DNA of 64,000 nucleotides from an uncultured Clostridia bacterium (GCA_934120135.1 CAKOTK010000005.1:1-64000), one strand, 5' to 3'. Counted from the first letter of the stretch, positions 8,441 through 17,560 are shown. Notes: generated by a model from the sequence alone, not told the origin. Translations and numbers: made by a program.

Positions 8441-9565
8441 ATGAGAAAAGTGATAATTTTTTATGCTTCTTATGGTGGTGGACATTTATCAGCTGCAAAA
8501 TCTATTCAAAAATACATAACAGAAAATTATGAAAATGTTGAAACTCAAATGATAGACTGTATGAAATATGTAAATAAACCTATAGAAAAAGTGACAACTG
8601 GTGCTTATAGAGAAATGGCTAAAAAAGCTCCAAAGTTATGGGGCAAGGTTTATGAAGGCTCTCAAAAAGGATTGCTCTCTGAAATTAGCAAAGATAGTAA
8701 TAAATTAATGGCTAAAAAATTAGGGAAATTAATTAATGAAATAGATCCTGATTTAATTATTTCCACTCACCCATTCAGTAGTCAAATGGCAAGTTATTTA
8801 AAAGAAAAAGGTAAAATTGATTGTGAAATTGCAACAATTTTAACTGATTTTGCTATTCATAAACAATGGCTTGTTGGTAGTGAATATACAAATAATTTCT
8901 TCGTCTCAAATGATAATATGAAAAATGATATGATCGAATTAGGAATAAATGAAAATAAAATCCATGTTACCGGAATTCCTATGTCTGATAGATTTTTCGA
9001 AAATTTTGACAAAGAAAAAATCTATCAAATGTTTGAATTAAATCCTAGTAAAAAAGTTATTTTATTTTTTGGCGGTGGCGAATTTGGTTTAGGAAAAGAT
9101 AGAACTGTTCAAGTTTTAGAAGCTTTTATCAAAAAACTTACTGATTTTCAAATTGTTGCCGTAGCAGGTAAAAATGAAAAAATGAAAGAGGCTTTTGAAG
9201 AATTAGTTAAAAATAATCAAGCTGAAGATAGAGTTAGAGTTCTTGGCTTTACAGATAAAGTTCCAGAACTTATGAATATATCTTGTTTAGTTGTAAGTAA
9301 GCCAGGTGGTCTTACAACAACTGAGAGTTTAGCTTCTAATTTACCTATGATAATTATTAACCCAATACCCGGTCAAGAGGAAGAAAACGCTGAATTCTTA
9401 GAATCAAAAGGTGCTGGTATCTGGCTTAGAGCAGATGCTAATCCAGATGAGATTATTGATTTGGTATTTAAAGATGAAAATAAACTTATTGAAATGAGAA
9501 AAAATGCAATTAAACTTGCTAAAAAGAATTCTACCAAAGAAATTTGTGATATATTATTGAAATAA
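8441..9565 (+). CDS. Diacylglycerol glucosyltransferase / MGDG synthase-like glycosyltransferase
   Basis: 374 residues. The N-terminal IFYASYGGGHLSAA with its glycine loop is typical of MGDG-synthase-type GT28 enzymes, and the C-terminal half has the nucleotide-sugar site (VSKPGGLTTTESLASNLPMI, then PIPGQEEENAEFL). Relatives such as UgtP use UDP-sugars to make glycolipids on the inner membrane face, which anchor lipoteichoic acid or set membrane properties. MurG is a related family, but no MurG-specific pattern is present and the organism would need a separate MurG. Monocistronic, with its own promoter and terminator. Confidence 0.85.
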   Translation: MRKVIIFYASYGGGHLSAAKSIQKYITENYENVETQMIDCMKYVNKPIEKVTTGAYREMAKKAPKLWGKVYEGSQKGLLSEISKDSNKLMAKKLGKLINEIDPDLIISTHPFSSQMASYLKEKGKIDCEIATILTDFAIHKQWLVGSEYTNNFFVSNDNMKNDMIELGINENKIHVTGIPMSDRFFENFDKEKIYQMFELNPSKKVILFFGGGEFGLGKDRTVQVLEAFIKKLTDFQIVAVAGKNEKMKEAFEELVKNNQAEDRVRVLGFTDKVPELMNISCLVVSKPGGLTTTESLASNLPMIIINPIPGQEEENAEFLESKGAGIWLRADANPDEIIDLVFKDENKLIEMRKNAIKLAKKNSTKEICDILLK

Positions 9566-9566
9566 A

Positions 9567-9604
9567 CATAAAAAATGTTCCGTGATTTTTACGGAACATT
9601 TTTA
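9567..9604 (+). terminator. Rho-independent terminator, probably bidirectional
   Basis: AAAATGTTCCGT pairs with ACGGAACATTTT, flanked by A and T runs between two convergent genes. Confidence 0.85.
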
Positions 9605-9607
9605 AAA

Positions 9608-9931
9608 TTACTCATTGATTTTTTTATCAAATAAAGACATCGCAATTTTTCCAACTACTGGTAATTCTGGATCTTCTCCTTTATTAACTTTAACAATTCC
9701 AATAATTACAAGAGCAATGTATAATCCATATACAATTGTTGAGAAAAACGGAATATATACAGGAATAAATCTATAAATCATGTATATTACCATATATCCT
9801 ATACCAATAACTATAGCTTGTGCTGCATGAATTTTTGTATTTCTTTCATTGTCTTTTATACCATATAATACAACAAGACCTCCAATCCATGTAAATATGT
9901 AAGCTAAAACTCCTTTTCCTTTTTCTGACAT
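9608..9931 (-). CDS. DUF4870-like small membrane protein
   Basis: 107 residues with about three membrane segments and the pattern GVLAYIFTWIGGLVVLYGIKDNERNTKIHAAQA typical in outline of DUF4870/Tic20-like proteins. Function unknown. The ATG follows AGGAGA. Monocistronic, convergent with the glycosyltransferase gene. Confidence 0.7.
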   Translation of the reverse strand: MSEKGKGVLAYIFTWIGGLVVLYGIKDNERNTKIHAAQAIVIGIGYMVIYMIYRFIPVYIPFFSTIVYGLYIALVIIGIVKVNKGEDPELPVVGKIAMSLFDKKINE

Positions 9932-10001
9932 ATTTTCATCTCCTTTCCCTATTTTTCATTTATATGTATATCAATAAAGTCGAAAAAAGTCAATAAATTT
10001 T

Positions 10002-10601
10002 TTATAATTCTCTTCTTCCTTCCAAAGCTTTACTTAAAGTAACTTCATCTGTGTACTCTAAATCTCCACCTACTGGAATTCCATGTGCAATTCTTGTAAC
10101 CTTTACTCCAAGTGGTTTTACAAGTTTTGATATATACATTGCTGTTGCTTCTCCTTCAACTCTTGGATTTGTTGCTAAAATTATTTCTTTAACTTGTCCT
10201 TCCATTAAACGTGAAAGCAATTCCTTTAATTTTATATCATCTGGTCCTACTCCATTCATTGGAGAAATGCTCCCATGCAACACATGGTAAACACCTTTAA
10301 ATTCATGTGTCCTTTCCATTGCAACAACATCTCTTACATCTTCAACAACACAAATAATAGAATGATCTCTATTTTGATTACCACATATTGGGCAAGGGTC
10401 TGTATCTGTAATATTATAGCATTGTGAACAATATTTTAAATTCTTTTTTGCATCTTGTATTGCTGTTATAAATTCATTTGTTTCTTCCTCACTTGCATCT
10501 AATATATGAAATGCAAGCCTTGCAGCTGTTTTATTTCCAATGCTGGGCAATTTTTCAAATGCTTCAATTAATTTTTCTATTGATGGTGAATAATATGACA
10601 T
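10002..10601 (-). CDS. recR: Recombination protein RecR
   Basis: 199 residues, standard length. N-terminal helix-hairpin-helix (KLPSIGNKTAARLAFHIL), a four-Cys zinc finger (CSQC...CPIC near residues 57-72), then a Toprim domain (VVEDVRDVVAMERT...) and a C-terminal GGDLEYTDEVTL. With RecF and RecO it loads RecA on gapped DNA. Starts one base after ybaB; dnaX-ybaB-recR is the conserved Firmicutes operon, preceded here by the SRP RNA as in Bacillus. Confidence 0.97.
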   Translation of the reverse strand: MSYYSPSIEKLIEAFEKLPSIGNKTAARLAFHILDASEEETNEFITAIQDAKKNLKYCSQCYNITDTDPCPICGNQNRDHSIICVVEDVRDVVAMERTHEFKGVYHVLHGSISPMNGVGPDDIKLKELLSRLMEGQVKEIILATNPRVEGEATAMYISKLVKPLGVKVTRIAHGIPVGGDLEYTDEVTLSKALEGRREL

Positions 10602-10602
10602 A

Positions 10603-10944
10603 TTACATTAACCCCGGAATATTATATTTTCCAAGCTCTTGTGCTTGTGCACTATCTACTTTTCTTAACGCTTCATTTACACAGCTTAGTATTAAGTCTT
10701 GTAACATTTCAACATCTTCTGGATCAACAGCTTCTTTTTGAATTTTAATTTCTTTTAATTCTTTACTACCAGATACTTTTACATATACTGCTCCACCACC
10801 AACACTTGCATCAAACTCTTTATTTGCAAGTTCTGTTTGTGATTTTTCCATATCTGCTTGCATTTTTTTTGCTTCTTTCATTAATTGATTGATGTTCATT
10901 CCACCAAATCCTCCCATTCCTCCTGGGAAACCTCTTTTTGACAT
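10603..10944 (-). CDS. YbaB/EbfC nucleoid-associated protein
   Basis: 113 residues: glycine- and methionine-rich start (GFPGGMGGFGGMN), a helix MKEAKKMQADMEKSQTEL and the conserved GGGAVYVKVSGSKELKEIKI strand region. EbfC-type proteins form dimers that bind DNA without strong sequence preference. Sits between dnaX and recR in the usual order. Confidence 0.93.
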   Translation of the reverse strand: MSKRGFPGGMGGFGGMNINQLMKEAKKMQADMEKSQTELANKEFDASVGGGAVYVKVSGSKELKEIKIQKEAVDPEDVEMLQDLILSCVNEALRKVDSAQAQELGKYNIPGLM

Positions 10945-10956
10945 TGTAATACACTC

Positions 10957-12555
10957 CTATTCTTCTATAATATTTATTGGAATATCTAATTCCTCTTTAA
11001 TTGTATCTTCTGAGTTCTTTTGTTTAGCCTTTTGAGCTAAAATAGCATCTTGACAGTCTAATAATTTAATTCTCATCTCTTTACCACATTCTATTGAAAC
11101 AAGCCTTGTTAATTCTTGTATATTTTCCGGCTTTTCCATAATACTTTTTACAAATGGAGTCAACCCATTTTGAAATACTATACCAACTGTCATGTCATTT
11201 AACATTGTTGCAACTGTGTTTAGTAAGTTACTTGCTAAAAGCATTTTTCTGTCTTGTTTTAATTGTTCAATTACTTTATTCCAGAATGGCAATTTTTCTA
11301 TATTTAAATTTGAGACCTGTTCAATGTGTACTTTTCCTACAGGCTTATCAAATTTTTTTTCTTGTTTTGGCTCTGTGCTTTGTTGAACTGCCACCCTAAT
11401 ATTTCCTGAATTTATTTTATTTTCTAGATTGTTTAATCTGGCCATTATATCTTCAAGTCCTGATATATTTACACTTTCTTGTGGACTACAAAGCTTAATC
11501 ATTTCAACTTCAAATAGTACTGTTTTTTGCGAAGACCATTTCATATTATTTTCAAGTTCTGATAAAGCATATATTATTTGTAATAATCTTTCTTTCGAAA
11601 TTTGTTTTGAAATTTCATCCATTTGCTTTAACTCATCTTGGCTATATATTTCAAGCTTTCCACCTGTTTTATATACTAACATATCTTTAGCATATTTAAT
11701 AATTTCCCATAATAAGTTGTTTAGCTCTTTTCCTTGATTAGTAATGTCTTCAATTGTTTTTAATATATCTTCTACTTTATATTCAGCAATTGCTTTCATA
11801 ATTTGTGCTATAAATGTTAGTTTTGGAATTCCAACCAAATCTTTAACTAAATTTTCATCAATTTTATCATTTCCTTCTTGAATACATCTTTCAAGAATAC
11901 TTAAAGCATCTCTCATTGCTCCATCTGCTAAAACTGATATTATTTTTAATGCTTCTTTTGTAATTTCTATGTTACTTTCTTTACATACATACTCAAGTCT
12001 TTTACTAATATCATCATTTGATATTTTTTTAAAATCAAAACGTTGACATCTTGAAAGTATTGTTGCTGGTAATTTTTGAGGTTCTGTTGTTGCTAATATA
12101 AATTTAACATGTGCTGGTGGTTCTTCTAATGTTTTTAAAAGTGCATTAAAAGCTCCTGTTGAAAGCATGTGAACCTCATCTATAATATATACTCTGTATT
12201 TTGCAAGTGTTGGTAAGAAATTAACCTCATCACGAATTGCTCTGATGTCGTCTACACTGTTATTTGAAGCAGCATCCATTTCAACAATATCTGTTAAAGA
12301 ACCTGATAATGCAGCTTTGCAAATTTCACATTCATTACACGGCTCTCCATCTTGAGGATTTAAACAGTTTACAGCTCTTGCTAAAATTTTAGCAGTAGTA
12401 GTTTTACCAGTACCTCTAGTACCATTTAATAAATATGCATGACCAACTCTACCAGACATAATTTGATTTCTTAATGTCTTAGTAATAGCTTCTTGACCAA
12501 CCATATCTGAAAATTTTAGTGGTCTAAATTTTCTATACAAAGCCGTATATGCCAT
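10957..12555 (-). CDS. dnaX: DNA polymerase III subunits gamma/tau
   Basis: 532 residues. AAA+ clamp-loader core: Walker A GTRGTGKTTTAK near residue 45, zinc-binding Cys cluster (CLNPQDGEPCNECEIC), Walker B IIDEVHML, sensor 1 LATTEPQKLPATILSRCQRF. A tau-like tail follows residue ~370. It assembles the beta clamp on DNA. No clear frameshift slippage site was sought for a separate gamma product. First protein gene of dnaX-ybaB-recR. Confidence 0.96.
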   Translation of the reverse strand: MAYTALYRKFRPLKFSDMVGQEAITKTLRNQIMSGRVGHAYLLNGTRGTGKTTTAKILARAVNCLNPQDGEPCNECEICKAALSGSLTDIVEMDAASNNSVDDIRAIRDEVNFLPTLAKYRVYIIDEVHMLSTGAFNALLKTLEEPPAHVKFILATTEPQKLPATILSRCQRFDFKKISNDDISKRLEYVCKESNIEITKEALKIISVLADGAMRDALSILERCIQEGNDKIDENLVKDLVGIPKLTFIAQIMKAIAEYKVEDILKTIEDITNQGKELNNLLWEIIKYAKDMLVYKTGGKLEIYSQDELKQMDEISKQISKERLLQIIYALSELENNMKWSSQKTVLFEVEMIKLCSPQESVNISGLEDIMARLNNLENKINSGNIRVAVQQSTEPKQEKKFDKPVGKVHIEQVSNLNIEKLPFWNKVIEQLKQDRKMLLASNLLNTVATMLNDMTVGIVFQNGLTPFVKSIMEKPENIQELTRLVSIECGKEMRIKLLDCQDAILAQKAKQKNSEDTIKEELDIPINIIEE

Positions 12556-12599
12556 ACTTTTATCACCTTTTCTTTAATAAATAAATGATATGAAAATTC

Positions 12600-12726
12600 A
12601 AGGCACTAGTCACTCTACGGAGAATAACTCCACACAAAAGTATCTACTTATTGCTGCTTCCTTCCGGATCTGACAAGGTTCATAGGCTTTTATTGGTTTA
12701 TTCTCCATACAATGACTAGGCTTTAC
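12600..12726 (-). ncRNA. ffs: Signal recognition particle RNA (small bacterial type)
   Basis: Read on the minus strand, the central part has the universally conserved SRP helix-8 loop (AGATCCGGAAGGAAGCAGCA). The ends pair over a long helix (AAGCCTAGTCAT... with ...GTGACTAGTGCCTT; TGGAGAATAA with TTATTCTCCG). Length is about 120-125 bases, so the Alu domain is lacking or minimal. It binds Ffh and targets membrane proteins. It lies directly upstream of dnaX, the usual Firmicutes location. Ends are approximate. Confidence 0.93.
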
Positions 12727-12776
12727 TCTGATCATATCATTTGCATTATATACTTTTTTAGTTCAAATATCAAGTA

Positions 12777-13520
12777 TTATTTTACTCTTTTGAAAATTAT
12801 ATCGCTTGTATCATTTATTTCTAAATAACAATTTTTATCTTCTCCAAATTCACTAGTTGGAAGATTTAGTTCAATATTCGCTTTATATTTAGCTTTAGTA
12901 GTTTCTATTGTAAAATCAAAAGAGACTTTAAATTTTACTTGTTCATAATTAGTTTCAATTTTTTCTAATAGACTAGCATTATGTTCAATTTGTTTATCTT
13001 TGTCTGAGCTATATTCTCCTATATTTGTATTGCTTATACGAAATACTGCAGTTCCACCTTTACTACCTATTTCTAGATTAGTTGAACTACTTTGACTTGC
13101 ACCTTTAAACTCTAATTTTTCTTTAATTTCAAATTGTTCATCATATGCAAAAAGTCTACCCGCCTCACTATTAGGCATATATGCTTTTATACTTCCTTTT
13201 TGAGGTTCTTCAAGCACTTTTATATTATCTATTTTTACTGATTTTATAAGTAAATTTTGTGAGTTTTCTGCACTTTGGTCAATATAGAAGTGGATATCAT
13301 TATTTTGGAAAATACTAAAATCCCATTTTTTATCGCTCTCTCCATTTTCTACACCTTCAACTGTACCAACTACTATAACTTTTGAAAGTTTAAACGGCAT
13401 ATTAGTTTCACCTTCAACTTCATATTTAATCATTAATATACCAACTATTACTAATACAAAAATTAGTATTGTTATTGCTATTACAAGTTTTATCATTTGC
13501 TTTTTACTATCTGTAAACAT
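12777..13520 (-). CDS. Hypothetical protein with one N-terminal membrane anchor
   Basis: 247 residues. A hydrophobic segment at about 10-31 is followed by a soluble extracytoplasmic region rich in beta-strand patterns (KLSKVIVVGTVEGVENGES; SVKIDNIKVLEEPQKGSIKAY). It resembles conserved anchored proteins of clostridia, but no domain was recognised. It lies between the SRP RNA and tRNA-Ser, all on the minus strand. Confidence 0.65.
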   Translation of the reverse strand: MFTDSKKQMIKLVIAITILIFVLVIVGILMIKYEVEGETNMPFKLSKVIVVGTVEGVENGESDKKWDFSIFQNNDIHFYIDQSAENSQNLLIKSVKIDNIKVLEEPQKGSIKAYMPNSEAGRLFAYDEQFEIKEKLEFKGASQSSSTNLEIGSKGGTAVFRISNTNIGEYSSDKDKQIEHNASLLEKIETNYEQVKFKVSFDFTIETTKAKYKANIELNLPTSEFGEDKNCYLEINDTSDIIFKRVK

Positions 13521-13540
13521 TTTGGTCTCCTTTTTTTAAT

Positions 13541-13634
13541 TGGCGGAGCAGGTGGGATTCGAACCCACGTGGCGCTTTTGAGACGCCCAATTGATTTCGA
13601 ATCAACCTCGTTATGACCGCTTCGATACTGCTCC
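13541..13634 (-). tRNA. tRNA-Ser (anticodon CGA)
   Basis: 94 bases including encoded CCA, with the long variable arm of class II tRNAs. Acceptor GGAGCAG pairs with CTGCTCC; anticodon loop TTCGAAA gives CGA (reads UCG); T loop GTTCGAATC. In series with tadA. Confidence 0.95.
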
Positions 13635-13640
13635 ATATTT

Positions 13641-14105
13641 TTAATTTTTCTTTTTGTTGTCTCTTAATTCTCTAAAAAAATCTTTTAAAATTTTTTCACA
13701 TTTTGGTTGTAGCACCCCTGTTTCAACTTCTATTTTATGATTAAATTCATATCTAAACAAGTTAATTACAGAGCCACAAGCACCAGTTTTTTCATCCATT
13801 GTTCCAATATATAGTTTCTTTATTCTAGCTTGTATTAACGCTCCTGCACACATACTACAAGGTTCTAAAGTAACATACATTTCGCACCCTGATAATCTCC
13901 AAGCATTTAGTTTTTTACTAGCTTTTTGAATTGCTATAATTTCTGCATGCCTAGTAGTATCTTTTTTTTCTTCTTTTTCATTATATGCTCTTGCTATAAT
14001 TTTATTATCTTTTACAATAACTGCACCTACTGGTATTTCACCCTTTTCATATGCTCTTTTAGCCTGTTTAAGTGCTTCTCTCATAAACTTTTCTTTTTCT
14101 GTCAT
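13641..14105 (-). CDS. tadA: tRNA-specific adenosine deaminase
   Basis: 154 residues. Converts A34 of tRNA-Arg(ACG) to inosine. Zinc site: HAE near residue 55 (His ligand and catalytic Glu) and PCSMC near 84 (two Cys ligands); TLEPCSMCAGALIQARI is typical of TadA. The start follows AGGAGAG. It lies between two tRNA genes on the same strand. Confidence 0.93.
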   Translation of the reverse strand: MTEKEKFMREALKQAKRAYEKGEIPVGAVIVKDNKIIARAYNEKEEKKDTTRHAEIIAIQKASKKLNAWRLSGCEMYVTLEPCSMCAGALIQARIKKLYIGTMDEKTGACGSVINLFRYEFNHKIEVETGVLQPKCEKILKDFFRELRDNKKKN

Positions 14106-14128
14106 ATTCTCTCCTAGATTTATAAAAG

Positions 14129-14205
14129 TGGTGTGCCTAGCGGGAATTGAACCTGCGACCTCTCGCTTAGGAGGCGAGCGCTCTATCCAACTGAGCTATA
14201 GACAC
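14129..14205 (-). tRNA. tRNA-Arg (anticodon CCT)
   Basis: 77 bases including CCA. Acceptor GTGTCTA pairs with TAGGCAC (one G-U); anticodon stem CTCGC/GCGAG with loop CTCCTAA. No intron, unlike the CCU tRNA-Arg genes of some proteobacteria. Confidence 0.95.
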
Positions 14206-14292
14206 ATGTATTTATATAATACAATATTTTTTTATTTTTAGCAAGTGTTTTCAAAACTATGATTTTATGGTATATTTATATAGAGGTATTTT

Positions 14293-15030
14293 ATGGAACT
14301 AAAAGAAAATGAGAGAATTGATGATTTAGAATTAAATAATTTAAAAATTATACAAAATAAGAATGGCTTTTGTTTTGGAATGGATAGTGTGTTGCTTTCT
14401 GATTTTGCAAAAAATATCAAATCAAATGCAAGAATTATTGATTTAGGTACTGGCACCGGTATTTTGCCAATATTGCTTTCTGCCAAAACTAAAGCTTCCA
14501 AAATTGTTGGAATAGAAATTCAAAAAGAAGTTGCTAATATGGCTAGCCGAAGTGTTTTGTTAAATAATCTACAAGATAAAATAGAAATTGTTTGTGAAAA
14601 TATTAAAAATTTAAAAAATATTTATGAAACTAATTCTTTTGACGCAATTGTAACAAATCCACCATATAAAACTAAGGGTACCGGAGGAATAAATGAAGTT
14701 GAGGCTAAGCTTATTTCTCGCCATGAGATAACTGTCAATTTAGAAGATTTTATTTCTATTTCTAGTTATTTATTAAAGGACCAATCTAGTATTTATATGG
14801 TTCACAGACCAGAAAGATTAGTTGATATTTTATCTCTTTTTAGAAAATATAAATTGGAACCTAAAGAATTAAAATTAGTACAGCCAAGTTGTGACAAAGC
14901 TCCAAACCTAGTTTTAATTAAAGCAACCAAAAATGCAAAAACATTTTTAAAAATTAATAAACCGTTATACATCTACAATTCTGATGGAACTTATACAGAA
15001 GAATTATTGAAAATATATAATAAAATTTAG
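14293..15030 (+). CDS. TrmN6-like tRNA (adenine-N6) methyltransferase
   Basis: 245 residues. SAM-binding motif I DLGTGTGILPILLSAK near residue 52 and the N6-adenine methyltransferase motif NPPY (TNPPYKTKGTG) near 123. The family modifies A37 of tRNA-Val in E. coli; in Firmicutes this gene (yabB-like) sits next to rsmI, as here, ten bases upstream. The exact target base cannot be read from the sequence. Confidence 0.85.
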   Translation: MELKENERIDDLELNNLKIIQNKNGFCFGMDSVLLSDFAKNIKSNARIIDLGTGTGILPILLSAKTKASKIVGIEIQKEVANMASRSVLLNNLQDKIEIVCENIKNLKNIYETNSFDAIVTNPPYKTKGTGGINEVEAKLISRHEITVNLEDFISISSYLLKDQSSIYMVHRPERLVDILSLFRKYKLEPKELKLVQPSCDKAPNLVLIKATKNAKTFLKINKPLYIYNSDGTYTEELLKIYNKI

Positions 15031-15039
15031 GAGGGCTAC

Positions 15040-15870
15040 ATGGCTGGTAAGATTTATTTGGTGGCAACACCTATTGGAAATTTAAATGATATGACATTTC
15101 GTGCAATAGATACATTAAAAAATGTTGACTTAATTGCAGCTGAAGATACAAGACAAACTTTAAAATTATTAAATTATTTTGAAATTAGTAAGCCAATGAT
15201 CAGTTATCATAGGCATAATGAAGATGTAAAATCAGCGGGTTTAATTGAAAAAGTATTAACTGGAAAAAATATAGCAATAGTAACAGATGCAGGTACTCCT
15301 GGAATTTCCGATCCAGGAGAAGAAATTGTAAAAGAGGCAATAAAAAATAATATTGAGGTTATTCCAATACCTGGTGCATGTGCCTTAATTAATAGTTTAA
15401 TTGTTTCTGGAATTTCGACAACCGAATTTTCTTTTTATGGTTTTTTACCTTTAAATAAGAAAAATCGTAAAGAAAAATTATTGCAAATTATTAAAGAGCA
15501 AAAAACTGTTATTTTATATGAAGCTCCACATAAGTTGCAAAAGACTTTAGAAGATATTTTAGAAAATATTGGAGATGTCCAAGGCTGCTTAGTAAGAGAG
15601 CTTACCAAAATTCATGAGCAAAAAATATATGGTAAAATTTCAGAACTAATAAATTTATCGAAAGAACCTAAAGGCGAGTATGTAATTATTTTAGATTTAA
15701 ATAAAACTGAAAACGCTGATGAAGTTGATTTTTCTAAAATGAGTTTAGAAGAACATTATAATTTCTATGAAAAATTAGGGTTAGACAAAAAAGAAATTAT
15801 TAAACAAATAGCAAAAGATAGAAATGTTAGCAAAAATGAAATTTATCAAAGTTTTATAACAAAAAAATAG
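15040..15870 (+). CDS. rsmI: 16S rRNA (cytidine1402-2'-O)-methyltransferase
   Basis: 276 residues. Tetrapyrrole-methylase fold: VATPIGNLNDMTFRAIDTL at the N-terminus, AAEDTRQTLKLLNYFEI, and the glycine-rich DAGTPGISDPGEEIV near residue 85. Methylates the ribose of C1402 in the decoding centre. AGGAGG ribosome site; follows the TrmN6-like gene closely. Confidence 0.95.
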   Translation: MAGKIYLVATPIGNLNDMTFRAIDTLKNVDLIAAEDTRQTLKLLNYFEISKPMISYHRHNEDVKSAGLIEKVLTGKNIAIVTDAGTPGISDPGEEIVKEAIKNNIEVIPIPGACALINSLIVSGISTTEFSFYGFLPLNKKNRKEKLLQIIKEQKTVILYEAPHKLQKTLEDILENIGDVQGCLVRELTKIHEQKIYGKISELINLSKEPKGEYVIILDLNKTENADEVDFSKMSLEEHYNFYEKLGLDKKEIIKQIAKDRNVSKNEIYQSFITKK

Positions 15871-15895
15871 TGTAACCTCTCGTTACACTATTTTC
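15868..15895. terminator. Bidirectional terminator between rsmI and abrB
   Basis: AATAGTGTAAC pairs with GTTACACTATT, with T-rich sequence on either side of two convergent genes. Confidence 0.85.
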
Positions 15896-15898
15896 TAT

Positions 15899-16153
15899 TT
15901 ATTCTTCTTCTTTAATTTCTGATAGTTTCTCTAAACATTTATCACAAACTAATTTACCTTTGTATTCAGATAATTTTTTAGAATTTCCACAGAATATACA
16001 GTTTGGTTCATATTTTTTTAATATTATATTTGAGCCATCAACATATATTTCAATTGGATCTTTTTCTGCAATTCCAAATTTATTTCTTAGTTCAATAGGA
16101 ATAACAACTCTTCCTAATTCATCCACTCTTCTTACAATACCAGTAGCTTTCAT
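15899..16153 (-). CDS. abrB: AbrB-family transition-state regulator
   Basis: 84 residues from ATG 16153, which has AAGGAGG upstream; the longer open frame runs into the regulatory region. N-terminal swapped-hairpin DNA-binding domain MKATGIVRRVDELGRVVIPI, as in AbrB/Abh/SpoVT. The C-terminal part holds two CxxC pairs (CIFC...CDKC), suggesting a small zinc site. AbrB represses stationary-phase and sporulation genes during growth. Upstream boxes match the Spo0A site, in line with the known repression of abrB by Spo0A-P. Confidence 0.88.
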   Translation of the reverse strand: MKATGIVRRVDELGRVVIPIELRNKFGIAEKDPIEIYVDGSNIILKKYEPNCIFCGNSKKLSEYKGKLVCDKCLEKLSEIKEEE

Positions 16154-16178
16154 GAAAAACCTCCTTAAAATAACATTT

Positions 16179-16297
16179 TTCGACAAATTTATTACATATT
16201 GATAATACCATAAAAACTTTGCAATTGCAAGCAAATGTCGATAAATAATTAACATTTTTTGTAATTTTTTTGTGCAAATTGGTCGAATTTTGTCGAA
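16179..16297. promoter_or_regulatory. Cluster of Spo0A-like boxes between abrB and spmA
   Basis: TGTCGAA occurs at 16179-16185 (minus) and 16291-16297 (plus); near matches GGTCGAA at 16281-16287 and TGTCGAT at 16236-16242. The pair at 16281 and 16291 is spaced by exactly one helical turn, as in tandem 0A boxes. The region separates the divergent abrB and spmA genes and could serve both. Site assignment is by consensus only. Confidence 0.6.
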
Positions 16298-16358
16298 AGA
16301 CATCTTTTGTAATAAAAAACAAGCTTAAGAATACAATTAAATAATAAGAGGTGATTTT

Positions 16359-16934
16359 TTGTTAAATATAATTTGGCCCGCATTTATTGTAATTTCTGTT
16401 ATATATGCTTTAGTTTCCGGAAATATTGAAAATGTAAGTAATGGCATTTTTGATTCTGCAAATTCTGCGGTTCAGCTTACACTTACTTTTTTTGGTACAA
16501 TTTGTTTATGGAATGGAATAATGGAAATTGCTAAAAAAACTAGTTTAACTAATGCTTTAAGTAAAGCTTTAAAACCATTTATAAATTTTCTATTTCCAGA
16601 ATTAAAAAATAATAAACAAGCACAAGATGAAATTTCTATGAATATGGTTGCTAATTTACTTGGCCTTGGAAATGCAGCCACTCCTCTTGGCTTAAAGGCT
16701 ATGAAAACAATGCAGCAAGATAACCCCAAAAAAGATACTTTAACCAATTCTATGGCAATGTTTATTGTTATAAATACTGCATCTTTACAACTTATACCTA
16801 CTAATGTAATTGCTATTAGAAGTTCTCTTGGTTCTAGCTCTCCTAGTGGAATTATTATTCAAGTTTGGTTTGCAACAATTATAGCTGGTATAGTTGGAAT
16901 TACGTCAGCTAAACTTTTAATGAAAAAATTTTAA
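16359..16934 (+). CDS. spmA: Spore maturation protein A
   Basis: 191 residues from a TTG start preceded by AGAGGTG. Several membrane segments of the nucleoside-recognition (Gate) type; the NMVANLLGLGNAATPLGLKAM segment is typical of SpmA. With SpmB it contributes to spore core dehydration and heat resistance. spmB follows 18 bases later. Confidence 0.92.
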   Translation: MLNIIWPAFIVISVIYALVSGNIENVSNGIFDSANSAVQLTLTFFGTICLWNGIMEIAKKTSLTNALSKALKPFINFLFPELKNNKQAQDEISMNMVANLLGLGNAATPLGLKAMKTMQQDNPKKDTLTNSMAMFIVINTASLQLIPTNVIAIRSSLGSSSPSGIIIQVWFATIIAGIVGITSAKLLMKKF

Positions 16935-16952
16935 TAAAAAAGGACTGAATAT

Positions 16953-17480
16953 ATGCAAGTAGTTAATTTTTTATCAGCCTTAGCTATTCCTGCTACAATA
17001 ATAATTATTATTTTTTATGGTATAAAAGAAAAAGTAAAAGTTTTTGACACTTTTTTAGATGGTGCTAAAGAAGGCATGCAAATAGTAGTTGAACTATTTC
17101 CTACTTTATTAGGAATTTTTTTAGCAATTGGGCTTCTTAGAACCTCTGGTGTTTTGGAGTTTATAATTTCTATTATTTCTCCAATTACAAATATTTTAAA
17201 TATTCCTAGCCAAATTTTACCTTTAGCAATGTTAAGGCCAATTTCAGGTAGTGCATCAATTGGTGTAGCTGTAGATATTATGAAAAATTACGGTGTTGAT
17301 AGTTTAATAGGGGTTATTGCTTCTACAATTATGGGATCTACAGAGACTACTTTCTATACAATTGCTGTATATACAGCTTGTATTAAAATAAAAAAAATCC
17401 GCTTTGTTTTATTAGCGGCTTTATTAGCAGACTTTGCTGGAATGGTTGCATCTGTAGTTATTTGTCGATTTTTGTCGTGA
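16953..17480 (+). CDS. spmB: Spore maturation protein B
   Basis: 175 residues. Membrane protein of the same Gate family as SpmA; LAMLRPISGSASIGVAVDIM and IASTIMGSTETTFYTIAVY are conserved SpmB patterns. Its last codons overlap two TGTCG boxes (17463 and 17473) that precede the next promoter. Confidence 0.92.
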   Translation: MQVVNFLSALAIPATIIIIIFYGIKEKVKVFDTFLDGAKEGMQIVVELFPTLLGIFLAIGLLRTSGVLEFIISIISPITNILNIPSQILPLAMLRPISGSASIGVAVDIMKNYGVDSLIGVIASTIMGSTETTFYTIAVYTACIKIKKIRFVLLAALLADFAGMVASVVICRFLS

Positions 17481-17517
17481 AGTTTTTATTGACAAGTTGA
17501 ACTTTTTATAGTAGTAT
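17463..17517 (+). promoter_or_regulatory. Promoter with tandem Spo0A-like boxes
   Basis: TGTCGAT (17463) and TGTCGTG (17473), spaced by 10 bases, precede TTGACA (17489-17494), 17 bases and TAGTAT (17512-17517). The box-to-promoter spacing is like Spo0A-activated promoters. Both boxes have one or two mismatches, so binding is uncertain; the sigma-A elements are good. Confidence 0.5.
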
Positions 17518-17560
17518 ATGTTCATAGTTTATAACTTTTGTTTCAAAAAGGACAAATAAT

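Noticed and set aside
12601..12724. Long inverted repeat at the dnaX upstream region considered as a repeat element
   Set aside because: The conserved central loop identifies it as SRP RNA.
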